This document shows positions 41,947-49,631 of a DNA stretch of 64,000 nucleotides, one piece after another. The notes under the pieces were generated by a model, which saw only the letters and a program-made list of their open reading frames with translations, was not told where the DNA came from and did not search any database. The DNA comes from Bifidobacterium vansinderenii. Its GTDB lineage: Bacteria > Actinomycetota > Actinomycetes > Actinomycetales > Bifidobacteriaceae. Position numbers and translations under genes: made by a program. The stretch is from positions 62,070-126,069 of the forward strand of contig NZ_NEWD01000016.1 in NCBI RefSeq assembly GCF_002234915.1, read 5' to 3'. Each line of letters begins with the position of its first letter. Within the stretch, counting starts at the first letter, position 1.

Positions 41947-42732
41947 ATGAGCGACGCGAACGGCGTGAGTGGAACGTCGGGAGAGCACGGCACGGATGGG
42001 CCCAGCCGTATCAGCGTGGTGATCGCCGATGATCAGGAGCTGGTGCGCGCCGGGTTCGCCATGGTGATCGGGTCGCAGCCTGATCTTGATGTGGTGGGTC
42101 AGGCCGGCGATGGCGCGCAGGCCGTGGAGCTGGTACGACGACTGCACCCGGATGTGGTGCTGATGGACGTGCGCATGCCCGGCATGGACGGTATCGAGGC
42201 GACCCGTCTGATCACCGAGAATTCCGGCAATGGTTCTTCATTGACCCGTGTGATCATCCTGACGACGTTCGATCTGGATGAATACGTGATGGCGGCGATC
42301 CATGCCGGCGCCTCGGGATTCCTGCTCAAGGACACCGAACCGGAGTCGCTGCTCAATTCAATCCGCACGGTCTATCAGGGCAATGCGATCATCGCGCCGT
42401 CGGCCACCAAGCGGCTGATCGAGAAGATGAGCCAGTCCGGCGATGCGACGGCGAACAATCCCGCGCGTCAGGTCTCCCCCGCACCGCAGGCCACATCGCA
42501 GGCCACACCACAGGCCACTGCGTACACGGATCCGGAACTCGATCTGCTGACGGAACGTGAGCGCGAGGTGCTGATCGAGATCGCGCATGGGCTGAGCAAT
42601 CAGGAGATCGCCGACAAGCTGTTCGTCAGTCTGCCCACCGTCAAGACGCATGTGGCGCATATTCTTGCGAAGATCAACGCCCGTGACCGTGTGCAGGCGG
42701 TGGTCTTCGCCTATGAGAACCATCTGGTGTGA
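41947..42732 (+). CDS. LuxR/NarL-type response regulator
   Basis: This 261-residue protein has a receiver domain with the acidic pair DD (28-29), phospho-acceptor Asp74 in VLMDVRMPG and the LLKDTEP switch region. A Pro/Gln/Ala linker and a C-terminal LuxR helix-turn-helix (TEREREVLIEIAHGLSNQEIA) follow. ATG 41947 follows GGAGGAGATGCGGAG; the earlier GTG is not supported. It is the partner of the double kinase just upstream. The ABC exporter downstream on the other strand is a plausible target but not shown. Confidence 0.95.
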   Translation: MSDANGVSGTSGEHGTDGPSRISVVIADDQELVRAGFAMVIGSQPDLDVVGQAGDGAQAVELVRRLHPDVVLMDVRMPGMDGIEATRLITENSGNGSSLTRVIILTTFDLDEYVMAAIHAGASGFLLKDTEPESLLNSIRTVYQGNAIIAPSATKRLIEKMSQSGDATANNPARQVSPAPQATSQATPQATAYTDPELDLLTEREREVLIEIAHGLSNQEIADKLFVSLPTVKTHVAHILAKINARDRVQAVVFAYENHLV

Positions 42733-42788
42733 TCGCACCATCGTGAGCGCGTCTGATCGAGCCGGTCGGTCATCAACGCGGCTGAGAG

Positions 42789-42830
42789 AACGGCGGGCGT
42801 CGTCCCTGAAATTGACGATGCCCGCCGTTT
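42789..42830 (+). terminator. Terminator after the two-component operon
   Basis: AACGGCGGGC-TCGTC pairs with GACGA-GCCCGCCGTT across a 9-nt loop, followed by TCGC. Confidence 0.85.
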
Positions 42831-42973
42831 CGCATCCGTAGACGCGTCGTGCGGGCACCACTTGTGTGTTGCGGTTCTTCTCTTAACCGTTGTCTCTGAT
42901 TATGGGCGGTGAATCTGAACGGAAGCTCACCGTCACGTTGATGTTCGGGAACAGTTCGGTGACGTTTTGCGGT

Positions 42974-42999
42974 GTGCCACGAGGTTCGACTCGTGGCAC
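42974..42999 (-). terminator. Hairpin after the FtsX-type permease
   Basis: GTGCCACGAG (42974-42983) pairs perfectly with CTCGTGGCAC (42990-42999). The minus-strand tail is ACCGCAAAACG, weak in T. It lies 19 nt past the stop codon. Confidence 0.65.
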
Positions 43000-43017
43000 G
43001 ATGGTCCGGCCGGCCCG

Positions 43018-45663
43018 TCAGGCCTCGGCGAGCGCCACGACCGGCGGGGTGCGCACGGCACGGCGGGCGGGGGCGACGCTGGCTGCGAGCGCGGCCACGG
43101 CGGCTACGATCAGCACCACGACCGCAGTTCCCCATTCGATCGGATATTGCACGGTGCCGTATCCGGTGAACACCATGGTGGAGCCCACCCATCCGAACAG
43201 CGTGCCGAGGATGATGCCGACTACGCCGGAACTGAGCGAAATGAGCAGTGCTTCGATCGCCAGCGAGAGCCGCAGCTGGCCGCGGGTCATGCCGATGGCG
43301 CGCAGCGTGGCGGATTCGCGGGTGCGTTCGATCACGGACAGCGACAGCGTGTTGGCCACGCCGACCAGTGCGATGAGCACGGCCACGGCGAGCAGTGCGA
43401 CCAGCACCATCATGAGCATGTCGACCGTCTGCTCCCATTGCACGCGTTCGGCGATGGATCCGGTCACGTTCACGCCGTCCAGGGTACTGACGGCGTCCTT
43501 GACGGAGGAGAACAGGTCGGCAGCGGAGACGGTGCCGTCGGACTTCACCCAGATCTGCGTGTCGGTCTTGTCGCCCATGATCGTGTCGAGCACGGTCGGG
43601 TCGACGAGTGCGGTGCCTGCGTAATCCGAGGAGATGACGAAGCCTGACTTGTGCGCGGTCAGCGTTTTCTCGCCAGCCGTGGCAAAGTCGCCGTCGGGTC
43701 CGAACGTGCCGAAGCGTACGGTCACGTCGCTGCCGTCCCTGATCGGATTGTCGGTGTCTCCCATCTTGGACATCATTTCGATGCCGTTCGGCTCGATGGC
43801 GTGCATGCCGGCACTGGAGTTGAGTACGGTCCGACGCTGGGATTCGCTTAGTCCCGCAACCTGCACGGTGACGTCATGGCCCTTGCCGTTGTTGACGCTC
43901 GTGCCGTCGTTCCACTGCGCCATGGCCACGCGCACCGGTTCGGCGGCCTGAACGCCGTCGACCTTGGCGATCTTCCCGGCGACGGTGTCGTCGAGACCGG
44001 TGCCGGTGACGACGAGGTCCACACTGTAGCGCGAGTCGAGCGCGTCGGCCATGGTGGCCTTGGCGCTGGCCGCGCCCGTGCCGATGCAGGAGACCAGGGT
44101 GACGCCGATGAGCAGTGCGGCTCCGGTGGCGGCCACGCGACGCGGATTCTTGCGGATGTTGGCTGCGGCCACGGTGGCTGACGGCCCGGCGTGGGATACG
44201 ATCGAACCGATTCCGGAGAGCATCCATGGCATCCAGCGGGCGGCCGAGAGGAGCAGCCCGAGGAAGGTCAGGGCGATGCCGCCCATGGCCATGAGCAGCG
44301 GAGCGGCGGAATTGTCGATGAGCGGGTGCCCTCCGGTAGCGGTCACATGGTTCTGCCAGAGAGCCACGCCGACGGAGGCCAGTCCGCAGACCGTCAGCAG
44401 AATGCTGCAGACGATGCGGAGAACGCCGGAACGCTTGGCGTTCACGAGCTCCATGGGTCGCAGCGCCTCCAGAGGGGTCACGCGGGTGGCGGAGCGTGCG
44501 GAGCCGACGGCGGCGATCATGGTCACGGCCATACCGAACGCGATCGGCACCAGGAACGCCTCAGGACTGGGGATCATGGCGAAGACCAGTCCGTTGAGGT
44601 TTGCGCCCGCGGCCTGCATGACGCCCATGAGCCCGAAGGCAGCGCCCACGCCCAGCGCCGAGGCGAGGAATCCGAGGATCGCGGCCTCGACGATCACCGA
44701 ACGGTACAGCTGTCCCTTCTGCGCGCCGATGGTGCGCAGCAGCGCCAGGGTGCGGCGCCGCTGGGCCACAAGCACCTGGAAGGTGTTGCCGATCACCAGA
44801 GCGGCGACGAACATGGCGAGCGTGCCGAACGCGAGCAGGAACGTGGTGATGATGCCGGTGCCGTCACGGCTCATGGATTCCATCTGCTTGTCGGCGTATT
44901 CGTGGACGCTGAGCACGGTGAGCTTGTGCGGCAGCAGGCTCCTGATCTGGTCGAGCACGGCGGTGTCGGTGGAGCCTTGGGGAGCATGGATGCGCAGATA
45001 GACGGCGTAGGCGGGCACGGCGCCGAATCCTTGGTCCTCGTAGCCGTCCATGGTGGCGAAGTCGCCGTCCATCATGGCGCTGGCGCCACCGTAGCTGGAG
45101 AAGGCGCCGTTGTCGTCACGGGTCAGGCCCACGATCGTTTCGTCCAGTGTGGCGGCCTGCTCGCTGGAGCCGAACATGGCGGAGTTGTCGACGTTCACGG
45201 TGTCGCCAACGGACACGCCGAGTCGTTTCGCCATGTCGTCGGGGATGGCGATCTCGCCGTTCGCGTTCGGCCATCGTCCCTGGGTCAGGGTCATCGGCAT
45301 GACCGCGGCGCCGCTTGCCGTGGGGATCATGTACGTGGTGGAGTGTCTGCCGGAGTCGTTGCTCACCTGCACCGATGCCGCGGCGTAGACGCGCACGCCG
45401 TCGACGCCGTCGATCGACTTGAGCTTGTCGAGTTTGAAGTCGTCGACGGTTCGGGAGGAATAGATGTCGTCGGCGGCGCCGGCGTTGACCACGTAGTTCG
45501 CGTCGCCGAATCCGGCGGTGATCTGCCGGCGCATCGAATAGTCGAGCGTGTTGCCGAACAGGAAGGTGCTGGAGATGAACAGCGTGCCGATGAGGATGGC
45601 GATACCGGCCGGGATCAGCATGCGGGCGCTGCGTTTCATGAGTTGGATGGTCAGGGACAGCAT
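43018..45663 (-). CDS. FtsX/MacB-type ABC transporter permease
   Basis: This 881-residue permease begins MLSLTIQLMKRSARM and has an N-terminal membrane helix and a large extracellular domain. Further membrane helices follow in two FtsX blocks (TLAMFVAALVIGNTFQVLV near 275 and VLVALLAVAVLIALVGVANTLSLSVIERTRE near 755). The first block is followed by an internal repeat of the extracellular domain, so it is a two-copy permease of the kind working in peptide sensing, lipoprotein or drug export. The frame extends far upstream through the ATPase gene in a wrong frame; that extension is rejected. It pairs with the ATPase 38 nt upstream. Confidence 0.9.
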   Translation of the reverse strand: MLSLTIQLMKRSARMLIPAGIAILIGTLFISSTFLFGNTLDYSMRRQITAGFGDANYVVNAGAADDIYSSRTVDDFKLDKLKSIDGVDGVRVYAAASVQVSNDSGRHSTTYMIPTASGAAVMPMTLTQGRWPNANGEIAIPDDMAKRLGVSVGDTVNVDNSAMFGSSEQAATLDETIVGLTRDDNGAFSSYGGASAMMDGDFATMDGYEDQGFGAVPAYAVYLRIHAPQGSTDTAVLDQIRSLLPHKLTVLSVHEYADKQMESMSRDGTGIITTFLLAFGTLAMFVAALVIGNTFQVLVAQRRRTLALLRTIGAQKGQLYRSVIVEAAILGFLASALGVGAAFGLMGVMQAAGANLNGLVFAMIPSPEAFLVPIAFGMAVTMIAAVGSARSATRVTPLEALRPMELVNAKRSGVLRIVCSILLTVCGLASVGVALWQNHVTATGGHPLIDNSAAPLLMAMGGIALTFLGLLLSAARWMPWMLSGIGSIVSHAGPSATVAAANIRKNPRRVAATGAALLIGVTLVSCIGTGAASAKATMADALDSRYSVDLVVTGTGLDDTVAGKIAKVDGVQAAEPVRVAMAQWNDGTSVNNGKGHDVTVQVAGLSESQRRTVLNSSAGMHAIEPNGIEMMSKMGDTDNPIRDGSDVTVRFGTFGPDGDFATAGEKTLTAHKSGFVISSDYAGTALVDPTVLDTIMGDKTDTQIWVKSDGTVSAADLFSSVKDAVSTLDGVNVTGSIAERVQWEQTVDMLMMVLVALLAVAVLIALVGVANTLSLSVIERTRESATLRAIGMTRGQLRLSLAIEALLISLSSGVVGIILGTLFGWVGSTMVFTGYGTVQYPIEWGTAVVVLIVAAVAALAASVAPARRAVRTPPVVALAEA

Positions 45664-45701
45664 GGGTCTTCTCGTTTCCTTGTTCCTCGTGAGCGGTCGT
45701 C

Positions 45702-46541
45702 TCAGTAGGCCATGGCCAGTGCGGCGGCGCGCTGACGCTCCTGCATGAGCAGCGCGTTCATGCGTTCTGCCGTGGGTTCGGGTTCGTCGGCCACGATGCG
45801 CCCGTCGGCGAACACGATGGCCCGGTCGGCGTAGGATGCGGCCACGGCGTCGTGCGTGACCATGATGATGGTCTGGCCGAGTTCGCGCACGGACCGTTTG
45901 AGGAAGTCGAGCACCTCGGCGCTGGAGACGGAGTCGAGGTTGCCGGTGGGCTCGTCGGCGAACACCACGCTGGGCCGTGTGATCAGGGCCCGGGCGATGG
46001 CCACGCGCTGTTGCTGGCCGCCGGACAGCTCGTTGGGACGGTGGTCGAGACGCTGTTCGAGCCCGAGCGTGCGGACGAGCGTGCGCATCCAGACGCGGTC
46101 CGGCTTGGCTCCGGCGAGGGTGAGCGGCATGAGGATGTTCTGTTCGGCGGTGAACATGGGCAGCAGGTTGAAGCTTTGGAAGATGAATCCGATGCGCTTG
46201 CGGCGCAGGAGCGTCAGCTGTCGGTCGTTCATGGCGGTCAGGTCCTCGCCCTGCAGCAGGATGTGTCCGCCGGTGGCGGAGTCGAGGCCGGCGAGCGTGT
46301 GCATGAGCGTGGATTTTCCGGAACCGGACGGGCCCATGATCGCGGTGAACTTTCCCTGTTCGAAGCACACGTCCACGCCGCGCAGCGCGTGTACCACGCT
46401 ATCGCCTTCGCCGTAGTCCTTGGTCAGTCCGATGGCTTCGATCGCCACCGGCATGCGGTTCGTCCGAGATTCACCGGTCTGGTTTCCAAGCGTCGGCTGG
46501 GCGGTCGTCTGCTGACCGGCATCGTATGTGTGTCGTCCCAT
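45702..46541 (-). CDS. FtsE/MacB-type ABC transporter ATPase
   Basis: This 279-residue ATPase has Walker [11 protein letters not shown]-loop IFQSFNLLP, signature LSGGQQQR, Walker [13 protein letters not shown] and switch MVTHD. The extended PTGNLDS form fits the LolD/MacB group. ATG 46541 is 7 nt after AAGGAG. An N-terminal extension of about 30 residues, starting MGRHTYD, is shared with the second ATPase (52487-53398, MGRHTAQA), indicating the two systems are paralogues. Confidence 0.94.
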   Translation of the reverse strand: MGRHTYDAGQQTTAQPTLGNQTGESRTNRMPVAIEAIGLTKDYGEGDSVVHALRGVDVCFEQGKFTAIMGPSGSGKSTLMHTLAGLDSATGGHILLQGEDLTAMNDRQLTLLRRKRIGFIFQSFNLLPMFTAEQNILMPLTLAGAKPDRVWMRTLVRTLGLEQRLDHRPNELSGGQQQRVAIARALITRPSVVFADEPTGNLDSVSSAEVLDFLKRSVRELGQTIIMVTHDAVAASYADRAIVFADGRIVADEPEPTAERMNALLMQERQRAAALAMAY

Positions 46542-46636
46542 CATCGTTCTCCTTCGGTTCTCGCAATTGTTCTGATACCGGTAACAATATGGGGATCGAC
46601 AGGGCAATCCCATCGTGCGCGGGACCGAAAAACGCA

Positions 46637-46672
46637 ACGGCGGCCGTCATCCCGAAGGACGACGGCCGCCGT
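46637..46672 (-). terminator. Terminator after the DHA2 exporter gene
   Basis: ACGGCGGCCGTC pairs perfectly with GACGGCCGCCGT across 12 nt, followed on the minus strand by TGCGTTTTTCGG. Confidence 0.85.
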
Positions 46673-46741
46673 ATGAGCGTGCCATGCATCGGCCTTGAGG
46701 CCGATACCTGGTATGAGGGCCGATCGGACGACCGGCCCCGC

Positions 46742-48355
46742 CTACTTGCGTACCGTTCGCGTGCGCTTGGAGCGGATACGGAACGCGCAGACCAGCGCCA
46801 CGTAGGCAGTCGCGCAGATCACGATCATGGCGGCGAAGGTCCACGCGCCGCCCACCGCCGTGGCGTGCGCGAACCGGGGCGTCCCCTCGGCGCCCGCCCC
46901 GGCCTGTGCAATGGTGAGGATGGTAGAGAACAGGGCGGTGCCCGCCGCGCCGCCGAACTGGAGCATGGTGTTGAAGATCGCGTTGCCGTCGGGGGCGAAC
47001 TCGTGCGGGATCTGCGAAAGCGCGCTGGTCATGATGTTGGAGAAGCCCAGCGCGTAGCTCAGACCGAAGATGAAGTAGAAGCCGGCGAGCAGCGCGGGGG
47101 TCAGGTGCATGGAGAACGCGAGCAGCAGCACCGGTCCGATGATCGCCACGGCGAACGCGGTGAGAATCGGGCGGGTGGGACCGAACCGGTCGTAAAGCAT
47201 GCCGCCCACGGGCGCGAAGAACGCGCCGATCAGCGCGCCGGGCAACACCAGTGCACCGGCGAGGAACGCGTTCGTGCCGAGCGAAAGCTGCGCCAGATTG
47301 GTGATCACGTAGCCGAAGCCGATGCCCACGATCGGCAGGATCGTGTAGGCGATCAGGTGCAGGAGCACCACCGGGTCGCGCAGAATTCCCAGTCGGATCA
47401 GCGGAGAGAACGAGCGCTTGGACGAGTATCCGAAGAACAGGAGCGAGAGCACACCCACGACCAGGCTGGCCACGGCGAAGACAGCCGCATGCATGTACGA
47501 CTGGCCGGAGACGGCGGCACCGGCGGCCACGCCAGCCTGATTGAGCGCCATGACCAGACCGCACAGGCCCAGCACGATGGCCAGGAACTGCAGCGGGTTG
47601 AGCCGAGCCTCCTGGGTCGGCTCCTTCTGCTCGATGCAGCACAGTCCGATGACCAGCGCGATCAGCATGATGGGGATCACGATCACGAAGATCGCGCGCC
47701 ACGGCAGCACGCTGGAGACGGCGCCTCCCACGGTCGGACCGATGGCCGGCGCCACGGTGATGACCAGCGAGCCGACGCCCATGAGCCGTCCGATCTTCGA
47801 ACGCGGCGACTGTTCGAGAATGATGTTGATCATCAGCGGCGTGGCCACGCCCGAGCCCATGCCCTGGATGATGCGGGCGATGATGAGCACGGGGAACGAA
47901 TGGCCCACGATCATGATGAGCGAGCCGGTGATCGCGAGGATCACGGCAGCCACGAAGATGCCCTTGAGCGGGAAGCGGCGCTTGAGGTACGAAGAGATCG
48001 GCATGGTGGCCGACACCACCAGCAGGTATACGGTGGTGATCCACTGCACGGTGGACGTGCCGACGCCGAGCTCCTTCATGAGTTCGGGGAACAGCACGGT
48101 CATCACCGTTTCGGTGAGGATGCCGATGAAGGCGAGCGATCCCACGGCGACGATGGCGCCGATGAGTCTGGCGGGAATCCTCTCATCCGCCGGAGTCTGC
48201 CGGCCGCTCGCCGGATCGTTCCTCTGCGACGCGTCGTTTTCCTTGATATTCGTATCGTTCGTATTGGTAGACAACATGGTGTTCTGTTGTGTCTTCACTG
48301 CGAAACCATCCTGCGGGCCGCCCTCCGGCCCGAATCTGCGTTCTGTATTGTGCAC
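46742..48355 (-). CDS. DHA2-family (EmrB/QacA-type) multidrug MFS exporter
   Basis: This 537-residue, 14-helix transporter has the DHA2 motif pattern: motif A-like SSYLKRRFPLKGIF, motif C-like VGSLVITVAPAIGPTVGGAV (about 192-211) and a basic end. It should export lipophilic compounds using the proton gradient. The N-terminal 60 residues are hydrophilic and may be shorter, as a Met occurs at 27. At the first ATG a TAGACT box ends 11-12 nt upstream with no ribosome-binding site, consistent with a leaderless mRNA. Confidence 0.93.
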   Translation of the reverse strand: MHNTERRFGPEGGPQDGFAVKTQQNTMLSTNTNDTNIKENDASQRNDPASGRQTPADERIPARLIGAIVAVGSLAFIGILTETVMTVLFPELMKELGVGTSTVQWITTVYLLVVSATMPISSYLKRRFPLKGIFVAAVILAITGSLIMIVGHSFPVLIIARIIQGMGSGVATPLMINIILEQSPRSKIGRLMGVGSLVITVAPAIGPTVGGAVSSVLPWRAIFVIVIPIMLIALVIGLCCIEQKEPTQEARLNPLQFLAIVLGLCGLVMALNQAGVAAGAAVSGQSYMHAAVFAVASLVVGVLSLLFFGYSSKRSFSPLIRLGILRDPVVLLHLIAYTILPIVGIGFGYVITNLAQLSLGTNAFLAGALVLPGALIGAFFAPVGGMLYDRFGPTRPILTAFAVAIIGPVLLLAFSMHLTPALLAGFYFIFGLSYALGFSNIMTSALSQIPHEFAPDGNAIFNTMLQFGGAAGTALFSTILTIAQAGAGAEGTPRFAHATAVGGAWTFAAMIVICATAYVALVCAFRIRSKRTRTVRK

Positions 48356-48388
48356 GCCGAGTCTACCAACACTGCCGTGACAACCTTC

Positions 48389-49570
48389 CTACTTCGCCGC
48401 GGCCCCTGCCGCCGCCTCCAGTCCCGCGGTCAGATCGACCGGATGGCCGAGTTCGTTAAGCGCCGACCCGAACGCGCCCAGTGCGGTAAGTACTTTCTGC
48501 AGGCTTGCCGTGTATCCCATGTGTCCGATGCGGACGAGCCTGCCCGCCTCCTCGCCGAGTCCGCCGGAAATGTGCAGACCGTACCGATCGTCCATGAGAC
48601 CGCGCAGCACGGTGTCGTCGATGCCGTCGGGCACCGCGACCGCGGTCACCGAGTTGGCCATGTTCGCCTCGTCGTCCACCCACAGGTCCAGTCCCATGGC
48701 ACGGATACCGGCCCGTGTGGCACGGGCGGCGGTCGCGTGGCGGGCGATCACGGCGTCCACGCCTTCGCTCATCACGATGTCGAGCGCGGCCTTGAGCCCG
48801 TAGATGCTGGAGATCGGAGGCGTGTAGGGCACGTAGTCGCGCTCCACCCACGACCGCCACGGCAGCAGACATAGGTAGGAGCGCTCGTAGCGGCCGGTTT
48901 CGGCGATCACGCGGCGGGCGCGCTCCCATGCCCGGTCGCTCACCGCCACCAGCGACATGCCGGGCGTGGATCCCAGGCACTTCTGTGGTCCGGTGACGCA
49001 CACGTCCACGCCCCATTCGTCGAATCGCACGTCGGAGCCGCCCACGCCGGACACGGAGTCGACGATGGTCAGCACGCCGCGCTCGTGGCATTCCCTGCAG
49101 ATCGCCTCCATCGGGTTCTCGGAGGCGGATGGGGTCTCGGAATGCACGAATGCCAGCACCTTCGCATCCGGGTGGGCGTCGAGTACGGCACGCACCTGTT
49201 CGATCGTCACGCTGGTGTTGTATGGCACGGCCACATCCACCACGTCGCCACCGTAGCCGCGCAGCACCTTCGCATAGCCGGCACCGTAGTACCCCGACGC
49301 CAGGTTGATGCACACGTCGCCCGGTTCGACCAGATTGTAGGCGGCCATTTCCAGTCCGAGAATGGATTCACCCTCCACCGGCAGCACGCGCGTCGTGGTA
49401 CGGAACAGCGCGGACAGGTCGTCGCTCACCGATCGCATGAGGTTCACGAAGTCATCGGTACGGTGGTGCACCATCTGCGTACCCATGGCGGCGAGCACCT
49501 GCGGATAGATGGAGCAGGGGCCGGACGCCATCGTAAGTTCGGGGACATGGGGTCTGAATGCATAGGTCAT
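48389..49570 (-). CDS. Class V aminotransferase (alanine-glyoxylate/PucG-like)
   Basis: This 393-residue PLP enzyme has the catalytic Lys in GPQKCLGSTPG (near 198), the DSVSGVGG block that binds PLP phosphate and Asp, and the family-typical start PGPC-like ASGPCSIYPQVL. It belongs to the alanine-glyoxylate/serine-pyruvate aminotransferase group; the true amino donor is not deducible. ATG 49570 gives 9 nt to AAAGG; an ATG two codons upstream would leave 3 nt. Confidence 0.9.
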   Translation of the reverse strand: MTYAFRPHVPELTMASGPCSIYPQVLAAMGTQMVHHRTDDFVNLMRSVSDDLSALFRTTTRVLPVEGESILGLEMAAYNLVEPGDVCINLASGYYGAGYAKVLRGYGGDVVDVAVPYNTSVTIEQVRAVLDAHPDAKVLAFVHSETPSASENPMEAICRECHERGVLTIVDSVSGVGGSDVRFDEWGVDVCVTGPQKCLGSTPGMSLVAVSDRAWERARRVIAETGRYERSYLCLLPWRSWVERDYVPYTPPISSIYGLKAALDIVMSEGVDAVIARHATAARATRAGIRAMGLDLWVDDEANMANSVTAVAVPDGIDDTVLRGLMDDRYGLHISGGLGEEAGRLVRIGHMGYTASLQKVLTALGAFGSALNELGHPVDLTAGLEAAAGAAAK

Positions 49571-49631
49571 GGTCATTGTCCTTTCATCTGACAGTCATAT
49601 GTCGCCGATGCCGCGAACCGTCCGGACAATC

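Noticed and set aside
43018-46368. A single 1116-residue ABC protein
   Set aside because: The upstream third of the frame is the ATPase gene read in a wrong frame; the true permease starts at 45663.
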